Of a DNA stretch of 64,000 nt, positions 27,733 to 36,170 are shown piece after piece; position 1 is the first letter of the stretch, and every line of letters starts with the position of its first letter. This stretch comes from an uncultured Eubacteriaceae bacterium. Lineage in GTDB: Bacteria; Bacillota; Clostridia; Lachnospirales; CAG-274. The DNA lies in assembly GCA_947086655.1 (NCBI GenBank), contig CAMTZM010000002.1, positions 124,001 through 188,000 on the forward strand, in the 5' to 3' direction. The position numbers and the translations under genes were made by a program. A model generated the notes under the pieces. The model was not told the origin of the DNA. It saw only the letters and a list, made by a program, of their open reading frames with translations, and made no database searches.

Positions 27733-28425
27733 ATGACCAGCAAAACAAAAGTTTTAGTTGTTGACGATGATATACATATAGCTGAACTTATTTCTCTTTA
27801 TCTCAATAAAGAAGGCTTTGAAACAAAAGAAATATATAGTGGAAAAGCAGCGGTGGAAGAATTTGCTTTATTTTCTCCGCATATTGTTCTTTTGGATATA
27901 ATGCTTCCTGAAATGGATGGTTATCAAGTATGCCGTGAAATAAGAAAAGTAAGTTCTGTTCCTGTTATTATGTTGACAGCAAAAGGAGATGTTTTTGATA
28001 AAGTACTTGGGCTTGAGCTCGGAGCTGATGATTATATTGTAAAACCATTTGATTCTAAAGAGCTTATAGCACGTATAAAAGCAGTTTTAAGAAGATATGA
28101 TAAAAAAATTGATGATAAAAACTTAAACAATCAAATAGTAGTTCCAAATATGACTATTAATCAGTCAACATATATAGTAACATATCATGGAAATGAACTT
28201 GAACTTCCTCCAAAGGAATTTGAACTTCTTAATTTTTTAGCACAAAACCCAAACCGTGTTTTTACAAGAGAACAGCTTCTTGATAAAATTTGGGGATATG
28301 AATTTGTTGGAGATACAAGAACCGTTGATGTTCATATTAAAAGAATAAGGGAAAAAATGCCTTATGAAGACGTATGGAGTATAAAAACTGTTTGGGGAGT
28401 AGGATATAAATTTGAAATTAGGTAA
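27733..28425 (+). CDS. OmpR/PhoB-family response regulator
   Basis: About 230 residues. Receiver domain with acidic pocket Asp11-Asp12, phospho-acceptor Asp55 (VLLDIMLPEMDG), Thr82 in VIMLTA and Lys104 in DDYIVKPFD, followed by a winged-helix output domain with ELPPKEFELLNFLAQNPNRVFTREQLL and the GVGYKFE end. The tripeptide-level match to YycF/PhoP-type regulators is strong. No histidine kinase gene adjoins, so it is an orphan in this locus. AGGAGGA precedes the ATG. Confidence 0.95.
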   Translation: MTSKTKVLVVDDDIHIAELISLYLNKEGFETKEIYSGKAAVEEFALFSPHIVLLDIMLPEMDGYQVCREIRKVSSVPVIMLTAKGDVFDKVLGLELGADDYIVKPFDSKELIARIKAVLRRYDKKIDDKNLNNQIVVPNMTINQSTYIVTYHGNELELPPKEFELLNFLAQNPNRVFTREQLLDKIWGYEFVGDTRTVDVHIKRIREKMPYEDVWSIKTVWGVGYKFEIR

Positions 28426-28434
28426 AAATTATTG

Positions 28435-28463
28435 TTGCAGCTTTTTATAAGGTGTGTTAAAAT
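28435..28463 (+). promoter_or_regulatory. Probable promoter of secG
   Basis: TTGCAG (28435-28440), 17 bases, TAAAAT (28458-28463), between the response regulator stop and secG. No terminator separates the two genes. Confidence 0.5.
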
Positions 28464-28509
28464 AAATAATGTTGTTTTTGTATGAATTTTGAATTGGAGG
28501 TGTGAATTA

Positions 28510-28785
28510 ATGTCAACCATCAGAGCAATTCTTTCAAGAGAAAATGTCTTTATTGCTTTATCTGTAATAGAAGTTATATTATGCTGCGGACTTGTTGGTA
28601 CAATACTTATGCAATCGAAAAAGGCTGCCGGATTTGGCGGTGTAGTCGGTGGAATGGGCGGTGGACAAACTTATTGGGATAAAAACAAGGGAAGATCTTT
28701 TGAAGGTATACTTGAAAAGTATACAAAAATTCTTGCCGTTTTGTACATTCTTGCCGCTATTGGCATAGGTATTATATGCAAATAA
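28510..28785 (+). CDS. secG: Preprotein translocase subunit SecG
   Basis: About 91 residues with two membrane helices flanking the glycine-rich GFGGVVGGMGGGQ loop. The N-terminal region of about 15 residues precedes helix 1 (LSVIEVILCCGLVGTILMQ); the second helix is at the C-terminus. SecG assists the SecYE channel. The start at 28510 follows GGAGGTG. In many Firmicutes secG precedes rnr and smpB; here rnr lies 33 kb away. Confidence 0.93.
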   Translation: MSTIRAILSRENVFIALSVIEVILCCGLVGTILMQSKKAAGFGGVVGGMGGGQTYWDKNKGRSFEGILEKYTKILAVLYILAAIGIGIICK

Positions 28786-28792
28786 TAAAAAG

Positions 28793-28833
28793 ACTGCTGT
28801 AAAATATAAATCTATTTTGCGGCAGTTTTTTTT
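28793..28833 (+). terminator. Rho-independent terminator of secG
   Basis: ACTGCTGTAAAATA (28793-28806) pairs with TATTTTGCGGCAGT (28813-28826), with two G-U pairs, followed by eight Ts. Confidence 0.88.
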
Positions 28834-28868
28834 ACAAAAAAAGTTTAACAAGTTTTTAGTAAGTACAC

Positions 28869-28897
28869 TTGTCAAAATTTTAATAAAAATTTATACT
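28869..28897 (+). promoter_or_regulatory. Probable promoter of the Hpt protein gene
   Basis: TTGTCA (28869-28874), 17 bases, TATACT (28892-28897), about 110 bases before the Hpt start codon and just after the secG terminator. Confidence 0.6.
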
Positions 28898-29008
28898 AAA
28901 TATTATTTGAAAATTATTTTGTATTACAAAAAAGATTTAAAAACATATAATAAAATGATAAATTATAATATCAAATACATGGTTTTTGAAAGCAAGGAGG
29001 ACACAAAA

Positions 29009-29359
29009 ATGAGTTTAATGGATGAACTTAAAGATTTAGGAGTTAATGTTGATGAAGCGTTAAAAAGATTTATGGATAATTCTTCACTATATGAAAGAAT
29101 GATTTTAAAACTCACTTCAGCCGTTAAAGAATTAGAAGTAATGCCTTACCTTGAATCTGGAAACTATGATAAGGCGTTAGAAAATTCTCACACTTTAAAA
29201 GGTATAATGGGAAATATGTCTGTAACACCACTTTATAATGCCTACACGGATATTCTTACACTGCTTAGGGATAATAAAACAGATGAAGCAAAAGATATAC
29301 TTAAAAAAATTCTCCCAATTCAAGAAAAAATTATATCTTGCATAAATAATTATAAATAA
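29009..29359 (+). CDS. Stand-alone Hpt (histidine phosphotransfer) domain protein
   Basis: About 116 residues, all-helical. His61 in ENSHTLKGIMGNM matches the Hpt phospho-acceptor motif HxLKG, followed by a second amphipathic helix pair. Single-domain Hpt proteins carry phosphate between a hybrid kinase and a response regulator. The start at 29009 follows AAGGAGG; the open frame extends further upstream without a ribosome binding site. It has its own promoter and terminator. Its partners are not known; an orphan response regulator lies 0.6 kb upstream. Confidence 0.85.
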   Translation: MSLMDELKDLGVNVDEALKRFMDNSSLYERMILKLTSAVKELEVMPYLESGNYDKALENSHTLKGIMGNMSVTPLYNAYTDILTLLRDNKTDEAKDILKKILPIQEKIISCINNYK

Positions 29360-29373
29360 ATACATTTTCTAAA

Positions 29374-29416
29374 AAAAATAATACCTATAAACTAAAAAGT
29401 TATAGGTATTATTTTT
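29374..29416. terminator. Bidirectional terminator between the Hpt and SpoIIQ-like genes
   Basis: AAAAATAATACCTATAA (29374-29390) and its exact complement (29400-29416) make a 17-bp stem with a 9-base loop between two convergent genes. Confidence 0.88.
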
Positions 29417-29427
29417 TATTATTTACA

Positions 29428-30252
29428 TTATTCCTCAATGCTTGCTAATACCAACTTAGGGTCGGTATTATTGTCATCTTTTGTAAGTTTAAACTCAAGG
29501 TGAGGTCCAAGAAGAACATGATAATATGACGGTTCGCCAACAGCTCCTATTACAGCTCCTTCAGTAATGACCTCTCCTTCTTTTACAAGAATGTTTTCAT
29601 CTAATTGGCTGTATGTAGACAGCCATCCGTTGCCATGATTAATAACTATATTTTGTCCGCCTTCTTCATCTTTGAAAACCGATTCAACAATGCCTTCAGC
29701 AGAGGCTTTTACTTCTGTACCAATAGGAGCAGCTATACAAATTGAATCATTAGTACGATACTGATCTAAAGTTTTATCGTAAATAGCTGTTTCCATGCTG
29801 TAATCCATTACAATTTGTCCAGATACAGGCCAACTCATGTCTTTTGTATCATCAAATTGACTGAATATTTTTTTACTGTTATCAGAAGTATTAACTGTTG
29901 ATTTATTAGTATTGGTATTAGTTTGTGGCTGTGTTGTAGTATTTTCTGAAGATTTAGCGGTGGTTTTTTGGCTTTTCTCAGATTTTTCGGAAATTTCTGG
30001 TAAAGCTTTGTTTTCCGCTGTTTTTTGTCTTGTTTCAGTTTCCGTGTTTGCTTCTGTATAACTTTTTACATTACTTTGATTTGCCTGTTCAAGAGAAATT
30101 TCAGGCGGCGTTTCATCAGGCTGTTTAGCTGTTTTCATATTATTTACGGATACAACTCCGGCAATTACTGCTATGGCGGCTGCGCATGAATATAACGCTA
30201 TTGTAAAACCTTTTTTAGCAAATAAATCTTTAAATTTATTATTTTTGTTCAT
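29428..30252 (-). CDS. SpoIIQ-like M23 domain protein, catalytic motif degenerate
   Basis: About 274 residues. One membrane helix (about 15-35), a long Thr/Ser/Asn/Glu-rich linker (40-130), then an M23 domain. The first zinc motif, normally HxGxD, reads YRTND (165-169), so the ligand His is missing; GPHLEF (249-254) keeps only one His of the usual HxH. This pattern resembles Bacillus SpoIIQ, which is not an active peptidase and forms the forespore channel with SpoIIIAH. Identity as SpoIIQ is inferred from topology, length and the lost ligand; spoIID or spoIIIA genes are not near. GGAGG precedes the ATG. Confidence 0.72.
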   Translation of the reverse strand: MNKNNKFKDLFAKKGFTIALYSCAAAIAVIAGVVSVNNMKTAKQPDETPPEISLEQANQSNVKSYTEANTETETRQKTAENKALPEISEKSEKSQKTTAKSSENTTTQPQTNTNTNKSTVNTSDNSKKIFSQFDDTKDMSWPVSGQIVMDYSMETAIYDKTLDQYRTNDSICIAAPIGTEVKASAEGIVESVFKDEEGGQNIVINHGNGWLSTYSQLDENILVKEGEVITEGAVIGAVGEPSYYHVLLGPHLEFKLTKDDNNTDPKLVLASIEE

Positions 30253-30371
30253 TTAATTAACACCTCCAATAATATTATTGTCATAAAAAACAAAGCTTAT
30301 TCAAACTATATATTTTTTTTAAAAACTTTCCATATAAAGCCAGTAATTTTTAATAGTGATTTAAAGTAGTC

Positions 30372-30400
30372 TTGAATTATTTATAAAATTATAGTAATAT
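30372..30400 (+). promoter_or_regulatory. Possible promoter of argF
   Basis: TTGAAT (30372-30377), 17 bases, TAATAT (30395-30400). A transcript from here would carry a leader of about 205 bases containing repeat copy B. The 361-base gap 30253-30613 holds only this, the repeat and AT-rich DNA. No clear ArgR box was recognised. Confidence 0.4.
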
Positions 30401-30471
30401 TTGAATGTAATAAATATTTTTTATTTATACTAAATACTATTTAAAAATTTATACATTAAAAAAATAATTAT

Positions 30472-30588
30472 TTTAACCGACGGAGGAAGTCCATAGTTAT
30501 TTTAAGAGTGTACTTACTCTTATATTCAGTGGGATTTTAAGCTCTTACTGAATATAAAAGCAAATGTTTTCGTAGTTTTGTCAAATAT
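30472..30588 (+). repeat. Dispersed hairpin repeat, copy B (longest forward copy)
   Basis: Begins TTTAACCGACGGAGGAAGTC like copy A. It then has a hairpin AAGAGT/ACTCTT (30504-30521) and a second ATTCAGT (30524-30530)/ACTGAAT (30547-30553), followed by ATAAAAGCAAATGTTTTCG, shared with copy D. It links the 5' part of copy A with the 3' part of copy D and lies directly before argF. Confidence 0.65.
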
Positions 30589-30613
30589 ATCTTATAAATG
30601 GAGGATTAATAAA

Positions 30614-31558
30614 ATGAGCGTTAATTTAAAAGGAAAAAGTTTACTTACTCTTAAAGATTTTAGTAAAGAAGAAATATACTATCTTATTGATTTGGCGGCT
30701 GAGTTAAAAGAAAAAAAGAAAAATGGTATTTTTGAAAAAAATATGAAAAACAAAAATATAGCTTTAATTTTTGAAAAACCATCAACACGCACAAGATGTG
30801 CATTTACAGTGGCATGTAATGACGAGGGGGCTCATCCTGAGTATTTAAGTAAAAATGATATACAGCTTGGACACAAAGAATCAGTTGAGGATACGGCAAG
30901 AGTTTTAGGACGTATGTTTGATGGAATCGAATTTAGAGGATTTTCTCAAGAGGTTGTAGAAAAATTAGCAAAATACAGCGGTGTACCTGTATGGAACGGT
31001 TTGACAGACGATGACCATCCTACTCAGGTACTTGCTGACTTTTTGACTATACGTGAACATTTAGGAAAACTTGAAGGCATAAAATTTGTTTATGTAGGTG
31101 ATGGAAGAAATAACATGTCAAATGCACTTATGATTGGCTGTGCAAAAGCCGGTGTTAATTTTACAGTAGCCTCACCAAAAGAACTTTGGCCTAAAAGTGA
31201 TATTTTGAATATATGTAAAAAATTTTCAGAAGAAAGCGGAGCTGAAATTAATGTAACAGATAATAAATTTGACGCAGTTAAAAACGCCGATGTTATATAT
31301 ACCGATGTTTGGTGCTCAATGGGAGAAGAAAACAAAAGCGAAGAACGTATAAAACTTTTAAGCCCTTATCAAGTTAACAACGAACTTATTAAAGCATCAG
31401 AAAATGAAAAAGTTTTATTTATGCACTGTCTTCCGGCTGTTAAAGGAAAAGAAGTGACAGAAGATGTATTTGAAAGTAAATATTCAGTTGTTTTTGATGA
31501 AGCTGAAAACCGTATGCACACTATTAAAGCTGTAATGGTTGCAAGTATAAGAGGCTAA
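30614..31558 (+). CDS. argF: Ornithine carbamoyltransferase
   Basis: About 314 residues. The carbamoyl-phosphate site STRTR is at 57-61, [11 protein letters not shown] is in the middle, the SMG loop (WCSMGEE) distinguishes ornithine from aspartate or putrescine substrates, and MHCLPA carries the catalytic Cys. It makes citrulline in arginine synthesis, or runs in reverse in arginine deiminase fermentation; no arcA, arcC or other arg genes are near to decide. The start at 30614 follows GGAGGA. A glycosyltransferase gene begins 5 bases after the stop, so argF may head the rml operon. Confidence 0.95.
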   Translation: MSVNLKGKSLLTLKDFSKEEIYYLIDLAAELKEKKKNGIFEKNMKNKNIALIFEKPSTRTRCAFTVACNDEGAHPEYLSKNDIQLGHKESVEDTARVLGRMFDGIEFRGFSQEVVEKLAKYSGVPVWNGLTDDDHPTQVLADFLTIREHLGKLEGIKFVYVGDGRNNMSNALMIGCAKAGVNFTVASPKELWPKSDILNICKKFSEESGAEINVTDNKFDAVKNADVIYTDVWCSMGEENKSEERIKLLSPYQVNNELIKASENEKVLFMHCLPAVKGKEVTEDVFESKYSVVFDEAENRMHTIKAVMVASIRG

Positions 31559-31563
31559 AATTA

Positions 31564-32421
31564 ATGGATTTATCAATTATAATAGTAAATTATAATACAA
31601 AAAAAATTTGTGAGAACACAATAAATCATGTTATTAAAAATACTGAAAATATTGAGTATGAAATAATAGTTACAGACAATTCAGATATAAAATCTGAAGA
31701 ATTAAATTATAATAACAAAAAAGTGAAAATTATAAAGATTAATAATAAAGGCTTTGGAAACGCATGTAATATTGGTTCTAAATACGCAAATGGAAAATAT
31801 ATATTATTTTTAAATTCAGATACTATTGTATTTAAAAATACACTTGACAAATGTGTTGACTTTATTAAAAAAAATAGCGATATAGGTGTTTTGGGGATAA
31901 AGACTTATCTTTCAGACGGCAAAACATTAGACCATGGCTGTAAAAGAGGATTTCCAACTCCTTTTAATTCAATGTGTTATATATTGGGATTAGATAAATT
32001 GTTTCCTTATAATAAAACTTTTGGCGGATATAGGCTTACTTATTTAGATGAGAATAAAAGTCATTATGTTGATTCTGTTTCAGGAGCGTTTATGTTAATG
32101 CCGTTAGAACTTTTTAAAAGTCTTAAAGGTTTTGATGAAAGTATTTTTATGTATGGAGAAGATTTAGATTTATGTCTTAGGGTAAAAAATAAAAATTTAA
32201 AAATATTTTATTATGCCGATGCTGAAATGATTCATTTAAAAGGAAAAAGCGGACTAAGCACAAACAATAAAAAAGTATTAAAATACTTTTATGACGGAAT
32301 TAAAGTATTTTATAAAAAATATTACAAAGACAGTAACTTTATTATTATGAAATCAGTATGTTTTTTTATTGATATTATGTATATTATATCATATATAAAA
32401 TTGTGTGTAAAAAAGAGGTGA
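31564..32421 (+). CDS. Glycosyltransferase family 2 (rhamnosyltransferase-like)
   Basis: About 285 residues. GT-A fold with LSIIIVNYNTK at the N-terminus, the DxD-like NSDTIVF, and FDESIFMYGEDLDLCLRVK, the ED-containing acceptor-side motif of rhamnosyltransferase-like GT2 enzymes. A C-terminal hydrophobic stretch may touch the membrane. With the rmlABC genes directly downstream it probably adds a dTDP-activated sugar to a cell-surface glycan. It overlaps no neighbour but sits 5-6 bases from both. There is no strong ribosome binding site, suggesting coupling to argF. Confidence 0.88.
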   Translation: MDLSIIIVNYNTKKICENTINHVIKNTENIEYEIIVTDNSDIKSEELNYNNKKVKIIKINNKGFGNACNIGSKYANGKYILFLNSDTIVFKNTLDKCVDFIKKNSDIGVLGIKTYLSDGKTLDHGCKRGFPTPFNSMCYILGLDKLFPYNKTFGGYRLTYLDENKSHYVDSVSGAFMLMPLELFKSLKGFDESIFMYGEDLDLCLRVKNKNLKIFYYADAEMIHLKGKSGLSTNNKKVLKYFYDGIKVFYKKYYKDSNFIIMKSVCFFIDIMYIISYIKLCVKKR

Positions 32422-32427
32422 AAATTT

Positions 32428-33318
32428 ATGAAAGGAATTGTTTTAGCCGGAGGAGCCGGCACAAGGCTTTATCCTTCAACTATTGCTTGTTCAAAGCAAA
32501 TTTTAGCCGTATATGATAAACCTATGATATATTATCCTGTATCAACTCTTATGCTTGCCGGAATAAGGGAAATTTTAATTATATCCACCCCAAGGGATAT
32601 TAATTCATTTAAAGAATTATTTGAAGACGGAAAAAAATTCGGTCTTCAAATATCATATGCCGTTCAGAAAGAGCCTAAAGGACTTGCCGAAGCTTTTATA
32701 ATAGGTGAAGATTTTATTAAAAATGATAACGTATGTCTTATATTAGGTGATAATATATTTTATGGCTACGGTTTTACAGGAAGATTAAAAAATGCTATAA
32801 AAAGAAAAAAAGGAGCAACAATATTCGGTTACCATGTAAGTAATCCACAAGAATTTGGAGTTGTGGAATTTGATAGTAAAGGCAATGTTCTTTCAATAGA
32901 AGAAAAACCTTTAAACCCTAAGTCAAATTATGCTGTTCCCGGAATTTATTTTTATGATGAAAATGTTTCTGAAATAGCAAAACAAATTAAACCATCTAAA
33001 AGAGGAGAATTAGAGATTACAGCTATAAATAACATATATCTTCAAAAAGGAAGTTTGAAAGTTGAGTTAATGGGCAGAGGTATGGCATGGCTTGATACAG
33101 GTACACATAGAGCGTTGCTTAATGCTGCAAATTTTGTTGAGACTGTACAGACAAGACAAGGACTTTTTATAGCATGTTTAGAGGAAATAGCGTACAGAAA
33201 TAGATATATTACAAAAGAACAGCTTTTAGAGCAAGCTGAAAAACTTAAAAAAACAGAGTATGGACAATATTTATATATGATAGCTGAAAATACAGATATT
33301 AAAGAAACATTGATTTAA
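32428..33318 (+). CDS. rmlA: Glucose-1-phosphate thymidylyltransferase
   Basis: About 296 residues. GGAGTRLYP (8-16) with the catalytic nucleotide-binding loop, [22 protein letters not shown] and the EEKP motif are all in place, and the length matches RmlA. It makes dTDP-glucose from glucose-1-phosphate and dTTP, the first step of dTDP-deoxysugar synthesis. AGAGGTG precedes the ATG. Confidence 0.96.
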   Translation: MKGIVLAGGAGTRLYPSTIACSKQILAVYDKPMIYYPVSTLMLAGIREILIISTPRDINSFKELFEDGKKFGLQISYAVQKEPKGLAEAFIIGEDFIKNDNVCLILGDNIFYGYGFTGRLKNAIKRKKGATIFGYHVSNPQEFGVVEFDSKGNVLSIEEKPLNPKSNYAVPGIYFYDENVSEIAKQIKPSKRGELEITAINNIYLQKGSLKVELMGRGMAWLDTGTHRALLNAANFVETVQTRQGLFIACLEEIAYRNRYITKEQLLEQAEKLKKTEYGQYLYMIAENTDIKETLI

Positions 33319-33347
33319 ACTTATAATAAAAACAAAGGAGAATAAAA

Positions 33348-34403
33348 ATGACAACATATTTAGTTACAGGAGGCGCTGGATTTATTGGGTCAAATTTTAT
33401 TATTTATATGCTGAAAAAATATAGCGATATAAAAATTATAAATATTGATAGCCTTACTTATGCCGGTAATCTTGACAATTTGTCAGATATTGAGAATAAA
33501 AGTAATTATAATTTTGTTAAAGCTGATATTTGTGATTTTGATGCTGTTAAAAAAATATTTTCCGAAAACGATATAAATTTTGTTGTGAATTTTGCAGCGG
33601 AAAGTCATGTTGACAGAAGTATAAATGAACCAGATGTATTTGTAAAAACAAATGTTTTCGGAACTGTAAATCTTTTGAACTGTGCAAAAAATAGTTGGCA
33701 AATAGGAGAAGATAAATATAAAGAAAATCATAAATTCATACAGGTTTCTACCGATGAAGTATATGGCTCTTTAGGTGAGGAAGGATATTTTACTGAAACA
33801 ACCCCTTTATCGCCGCATAGCCCGTATTCGTCAAGTAAAGCGTCGGCAGATTTATTTGTAAAGGCTTATTTCGATACTTATAAAATGCCTGTAAATATTA
33901 CGAGATGTTCAAATAACTATGGTCCATATCAATTTCCAGAAAAACTTATTCCTTTAATGATTAATAACACTTTAAGCGGTAAAAAGCTTCCTGTTTATGG
34001 AGACGGGCTTCAAATACGTGACTGGCTTTATGTTGAAGACCACGTTAAAGCGATAGAACTTACAGTTCAAAAAGGAGTTTACGGTGAAATTTATAATATA
34101 GGTGGAAATAATGAAAAAACTAATATAGATATAATTAAAAATATAATAAACTGTATAAATGAAGAAACAGGAAAAAATATAGATTACAATATAATAGAAT
34201 ATGTTAAAGACAGAAAAGGACACGATAGAAGGTACGCTATTGACGCTTCAAAGATAGAAAACAAACTTGGATGGTATCCTGAAACAAAATTTGAAGATGG
34301 AATTAAAAAAACAATAAAATGGTATCTTGATAATGCAAAATGGCTTAATAACATAACAAGCGGAAGTTATAAGGATTATTATAAACAAATGTATGAAAAT
34401 TAA
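33348..34403 (+). CDS. rmlB: dTDP-glucose 4,6-dehydratase
   Basis: About 351 residues of the extended short-chain dehydrogenase family. NAD-binding GGAGFIGSN at 8-16, STDEVYG with the catalytic Asp-Glu pair, and YSSSKA with the catalytic Tyr and Lys. It converts dTDP-glucose to the 4-keto-6-deoxy sugar. AAAGGAG precedes the ATG. Confidence 0.96.
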   Translation: MTTYLVTGGAGFIGSNFIIYMLKKYSDIKIINIDSLTYAGNLDNLSDIENKSNYNFVKADICDFDAVKKIFSENDINFVVNFAAESHVDRSINEPDVFVKTNVFGTVNLLNCAKNSWQIGEDKYKENHKFIQVSTDEVYGSLGEEGYFTETTPLSPHSPYSSSKASADLFVKAYFDTYKMPVNITRCSNNYGPYQFPEKLIPLMINNTLSGKKLPVYGDGLQIRDWLYVEDHVKAIELTVQKGVYGEIYNIGGNNEKTNIDIIKNIINCINEETGKNIDYNIIEYVKDRKGHDRRYAIDASKIENKLGWYPETKFEDGIKKTIKWYLDNAKWLNNITSGSYKDYYKQMYEN

Positions 34404-34421
34404 GTGATTGGAGTGCTTTTA

Positions 34422-34973
34422 TTGGGTAAATTTATTTTTAATAAGACTGACATTAATGGACTTTACGTTATTGAATCTGTTGCAATTAATGATAACAGAG
34501 GCTATTTTATGGAAACATATAATTATAATGATTTTAAACAAGCTGGTCTTGATATGGTTTTTGTTCAAGATAATCAGTCAAAATCAAAAAAAGGCGTTTT
34601 AAGAGGGCTTCATTTTCAGAGAAAAAACCCGCAAGGAAAACTTGTAAGAGTAATAAACGGAGAAGTTTATGATGTTGCCGTTGATATTAGAATAGGCAGT
34701 CCTACATTTGGAAAATGGTTTGGAATTGTTTTAAGTTCTGAAAATAAAAAACAATTTTATATTCCGTCCGGATTTGCTCATGGCTTTTATGTATTAAGTG
34801 ATGAAGCTGAATTTGTATATAAATGCACTGACTTTTATGCGCCTGGAGATGAAGGCGCAATATTATGGAATGACAGAGAACTGAAAATAAATTGGCCTAT
34901 AGATAATAGCGTAGGTGTAATTTTAAGTGAAAAGGATAAGCTTAATCCTTCATTTAGTGAATTATATACTTAA
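34422..34973 (+). CDS. rmlC: dTDP-4-dehydrorhamnose 3,5-epimerase
   Basis: About 183 residues, cupin fold. DNRGYFMETY (25-34), the catalytic His64 in RGLHFQ, and the substrate-site segment ending in FAHGFYV. I take TTG at 34422, 6 bases after GGAGTG, giving MGKFIFNKTDI, the usual RmlC length; a GTG at 34404 immediately follows rmlB but would place the ribosome binding site inside the gene. rmlD, the final reductase, does not follow, unlike the common rmlACBD operon. Confidence 0.94.
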   Translation: MGKFIFNKTDINGLYVIESVAINDNRGYFMETYNYNDFKQAGLDMVFVQDNQSKSKKGVLRGLHFQRKNPQGKLVRVINGEVYDVAVDIRIGSPTFGKWFGIVLSSENKKQFYIPSGFAHGFYVLSDEAEFVYKCTDFYAPGDEGAILWNDRELKINWPIDNSVGVILSEKDKLNPSFSELYT

Positions 34974-34994
34974 ATAGATTATATTAAAGCTTTG

Positions 34995-35143
34995 TGTCAA
35001 AGACTATTCGCATTTTTGCTTTGCAAAAATATTCATAACTGACGGTTTCTAACAAAACCGATTTAGTAAATGGTAAAATCCCACTGAATACAAAAGTTAA
35101 GTCCCCCTCTTTTTAAGCGGGGGACTTACTTATATCGGTTAAA
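34995..35143 (-). repeat. Dispersed hairpin repeat, copy C (longest copy, reverse strand)
   Basis: On the minus strand it starts TTTAACCGATATAAGTAAGTC, then has a perfect 10-bp stem TAAGTCCCCC/GGGGGACTTA (35098-35128), ATTCAGTGGGATTTTA as in copy B, CGGTTT/AAACCG (35043-35060), and ATTTTTGC-AAA-GCAAAAAT (35012-35030) followed by ATAGTCTTTGACA as in copy E. It lies between the convergent rmlC and Gx transporter genes and contains no ORF. Confidence 0.65.
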
Positions 35144-35197
35144 CTATCAAAATAAAAATTTTAATGCTATTACAAAAAAAATAAATACTTTTTAGTT

Positions 35198-35707
35198 TCA
35201 ATTATCATTTTTTTTATTTATGTAATACAAAGCTGGCATTACCGCTTTAAGCAGCATACCTGTTATACAGCCCATTATAACTCCCGATATAATTAATATA
35301 GGTATATAATAGAATATATAATTTTGTTTTAAAATTAAAGATAATGCTGTAATTTGCCCTATATTATGAAACACCGCCCCAAAAACGCTTAAAATAATAT
35401 AAGAAATTTTTTTAATAGTATACATAAGAATAATAATAACAATAATTGATAAAATTCCGCCGCTTAAACTTAATATAAATGCTGTAACACTTCTTGTCGA
35501 TAAAACAAAAACAGACTTTAAAAACGCAAGAAAAAACGCTTCTTTTTTTCCTATAAAAAAAACAGCATACATTATAACTACATTTGATAAACCAATTTTA
35601 ACACCTGGCGGAAGAAAAGCAACCGCCGGAAACATACTTTCAGCAATAGACAATACAACAGTAAGCGCAAGCATTACTCCCAATAAAGTTATTTTTTGTG
35701 TTTTCAT
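35198..35707 (-). CDS. Gx transporter family protein (heptaprenyl diphosphate synthase component I-like)
   Basis: About 169 residues, almost entirely hydrophobic, with about five membrane helices resembling the substrate-binding (S) component of ECF transporters; FLPPGVKIGLSNVV is the family's conserved N-terminal motif. The annotation as heptaprenyl diphosphate synthase component I is historic. Substrate unknown. The NusG-II gene lies 36 bases upstream, a common pairing in Clostridia. GGAGT precedes the ATG. Confidence 0.85.
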   Translation of the reverse strand: MKTQKITLLGVMLALTVVLSIAESMFPAVAFLPPGVKIGLSNVVIMYAVFFIGKKEAFFLAFLKSVFVLSTRSVTAFILSLSGGILSIIVIIILMYTIKKISYIILSVFGAVFHNIGQITALSLILKQNYIFYYIPILIISGVIMGCITGMLLKAVMPALYYINKKNDN

Positions 35708-35743
35708 AAATACTCCTTTTTTAATGAAAGCAATTAATTTTAA

Positions 35744-36127
35744 CTATGAAACAGCATCAAAATCATTATCAGATTTATTAGATTTAATTGTTAAAGACAT
35801 TTTATTAGGCAAACATACTGCCGTTTGTCCGGCTATCCCTATAAAACCTGTATTAACACAGATTTTGTCCGGACAATCTGACTCTAAAAAACGTATTTTA
35901 TTGTCTTTAATCTCAAATTTAACATGTGGATTACTTTTAACAGAAAATACCTTATTTTCATCTAATAAAACAATCTCTTTTTCTTTAGCGTTTATACTTA
36001 TTTCAGCATATAAAGTATCATATTTTGCAAATATATAATTATATAAGTAATAAATAATAAATGAAATAATTAATAAACTTATAATTATATATATATCTTT
36101 TTTATTAAAAAAATTTGATTTATACAT
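35744..36127 (-). CDS. NusG domain II-containing membrane-anchored protein
   Basis: About 127 residues: one N-terminal membrane helix (about 13-33) and an extracytoplasmic NusG_II domain with SDCPDKICVNTGFI and GQTAVCLPNK. The conserved cysteines suggest a metal or redox role. The family is usually adjacent to a Gx transporter and sometimes to an FMN-binding protein or ApbE, hinting at a cofactor or membrane electron-transfer role, but no such gene is here. AGAGGA precedes the ATG. Confidence 0.85.
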   Translation of the reverse strand: MYKSNFFNKKDIYIIISLLIISFIIYYLYNYIFAKYDTLYAEISINAKEKEIVLLDENKVFSVKSNPHVKFEIKDNKIRFLESDCPDKICVNTGFIGIAGQTAVCLPNKMSLTIKSNKSDNDFDAVS

Positions 36128-36170
36128 TTTTTATTTTCCTCTTAATACTAATTTTATCATATATAATAAA

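Noticed and set aside
28817-29008. Longer N-terminus for the Hpt protein
   Set aside because: The upstream part covers the secG terminator and a promoter and is Lys/Ile/Asn-rich; the AAGGAGG before ATG 29009 sets the start.
35098-35128. The TAAGTCCCCC/GGGGGACTTA stem as a plain terminator of rmlC and the Gx transporter gene
   Set aside because: It lacks a T tract on the rmlC side and belongs to the longer repeat shared with other loci, so I annotated it as part of repeat copy C.
35724-36038. Plus-strand ORF over the NusG-II gene
   Set aside because: It is antisense to a gene with a recognised domain, membrane anchor and ribosome binding site.
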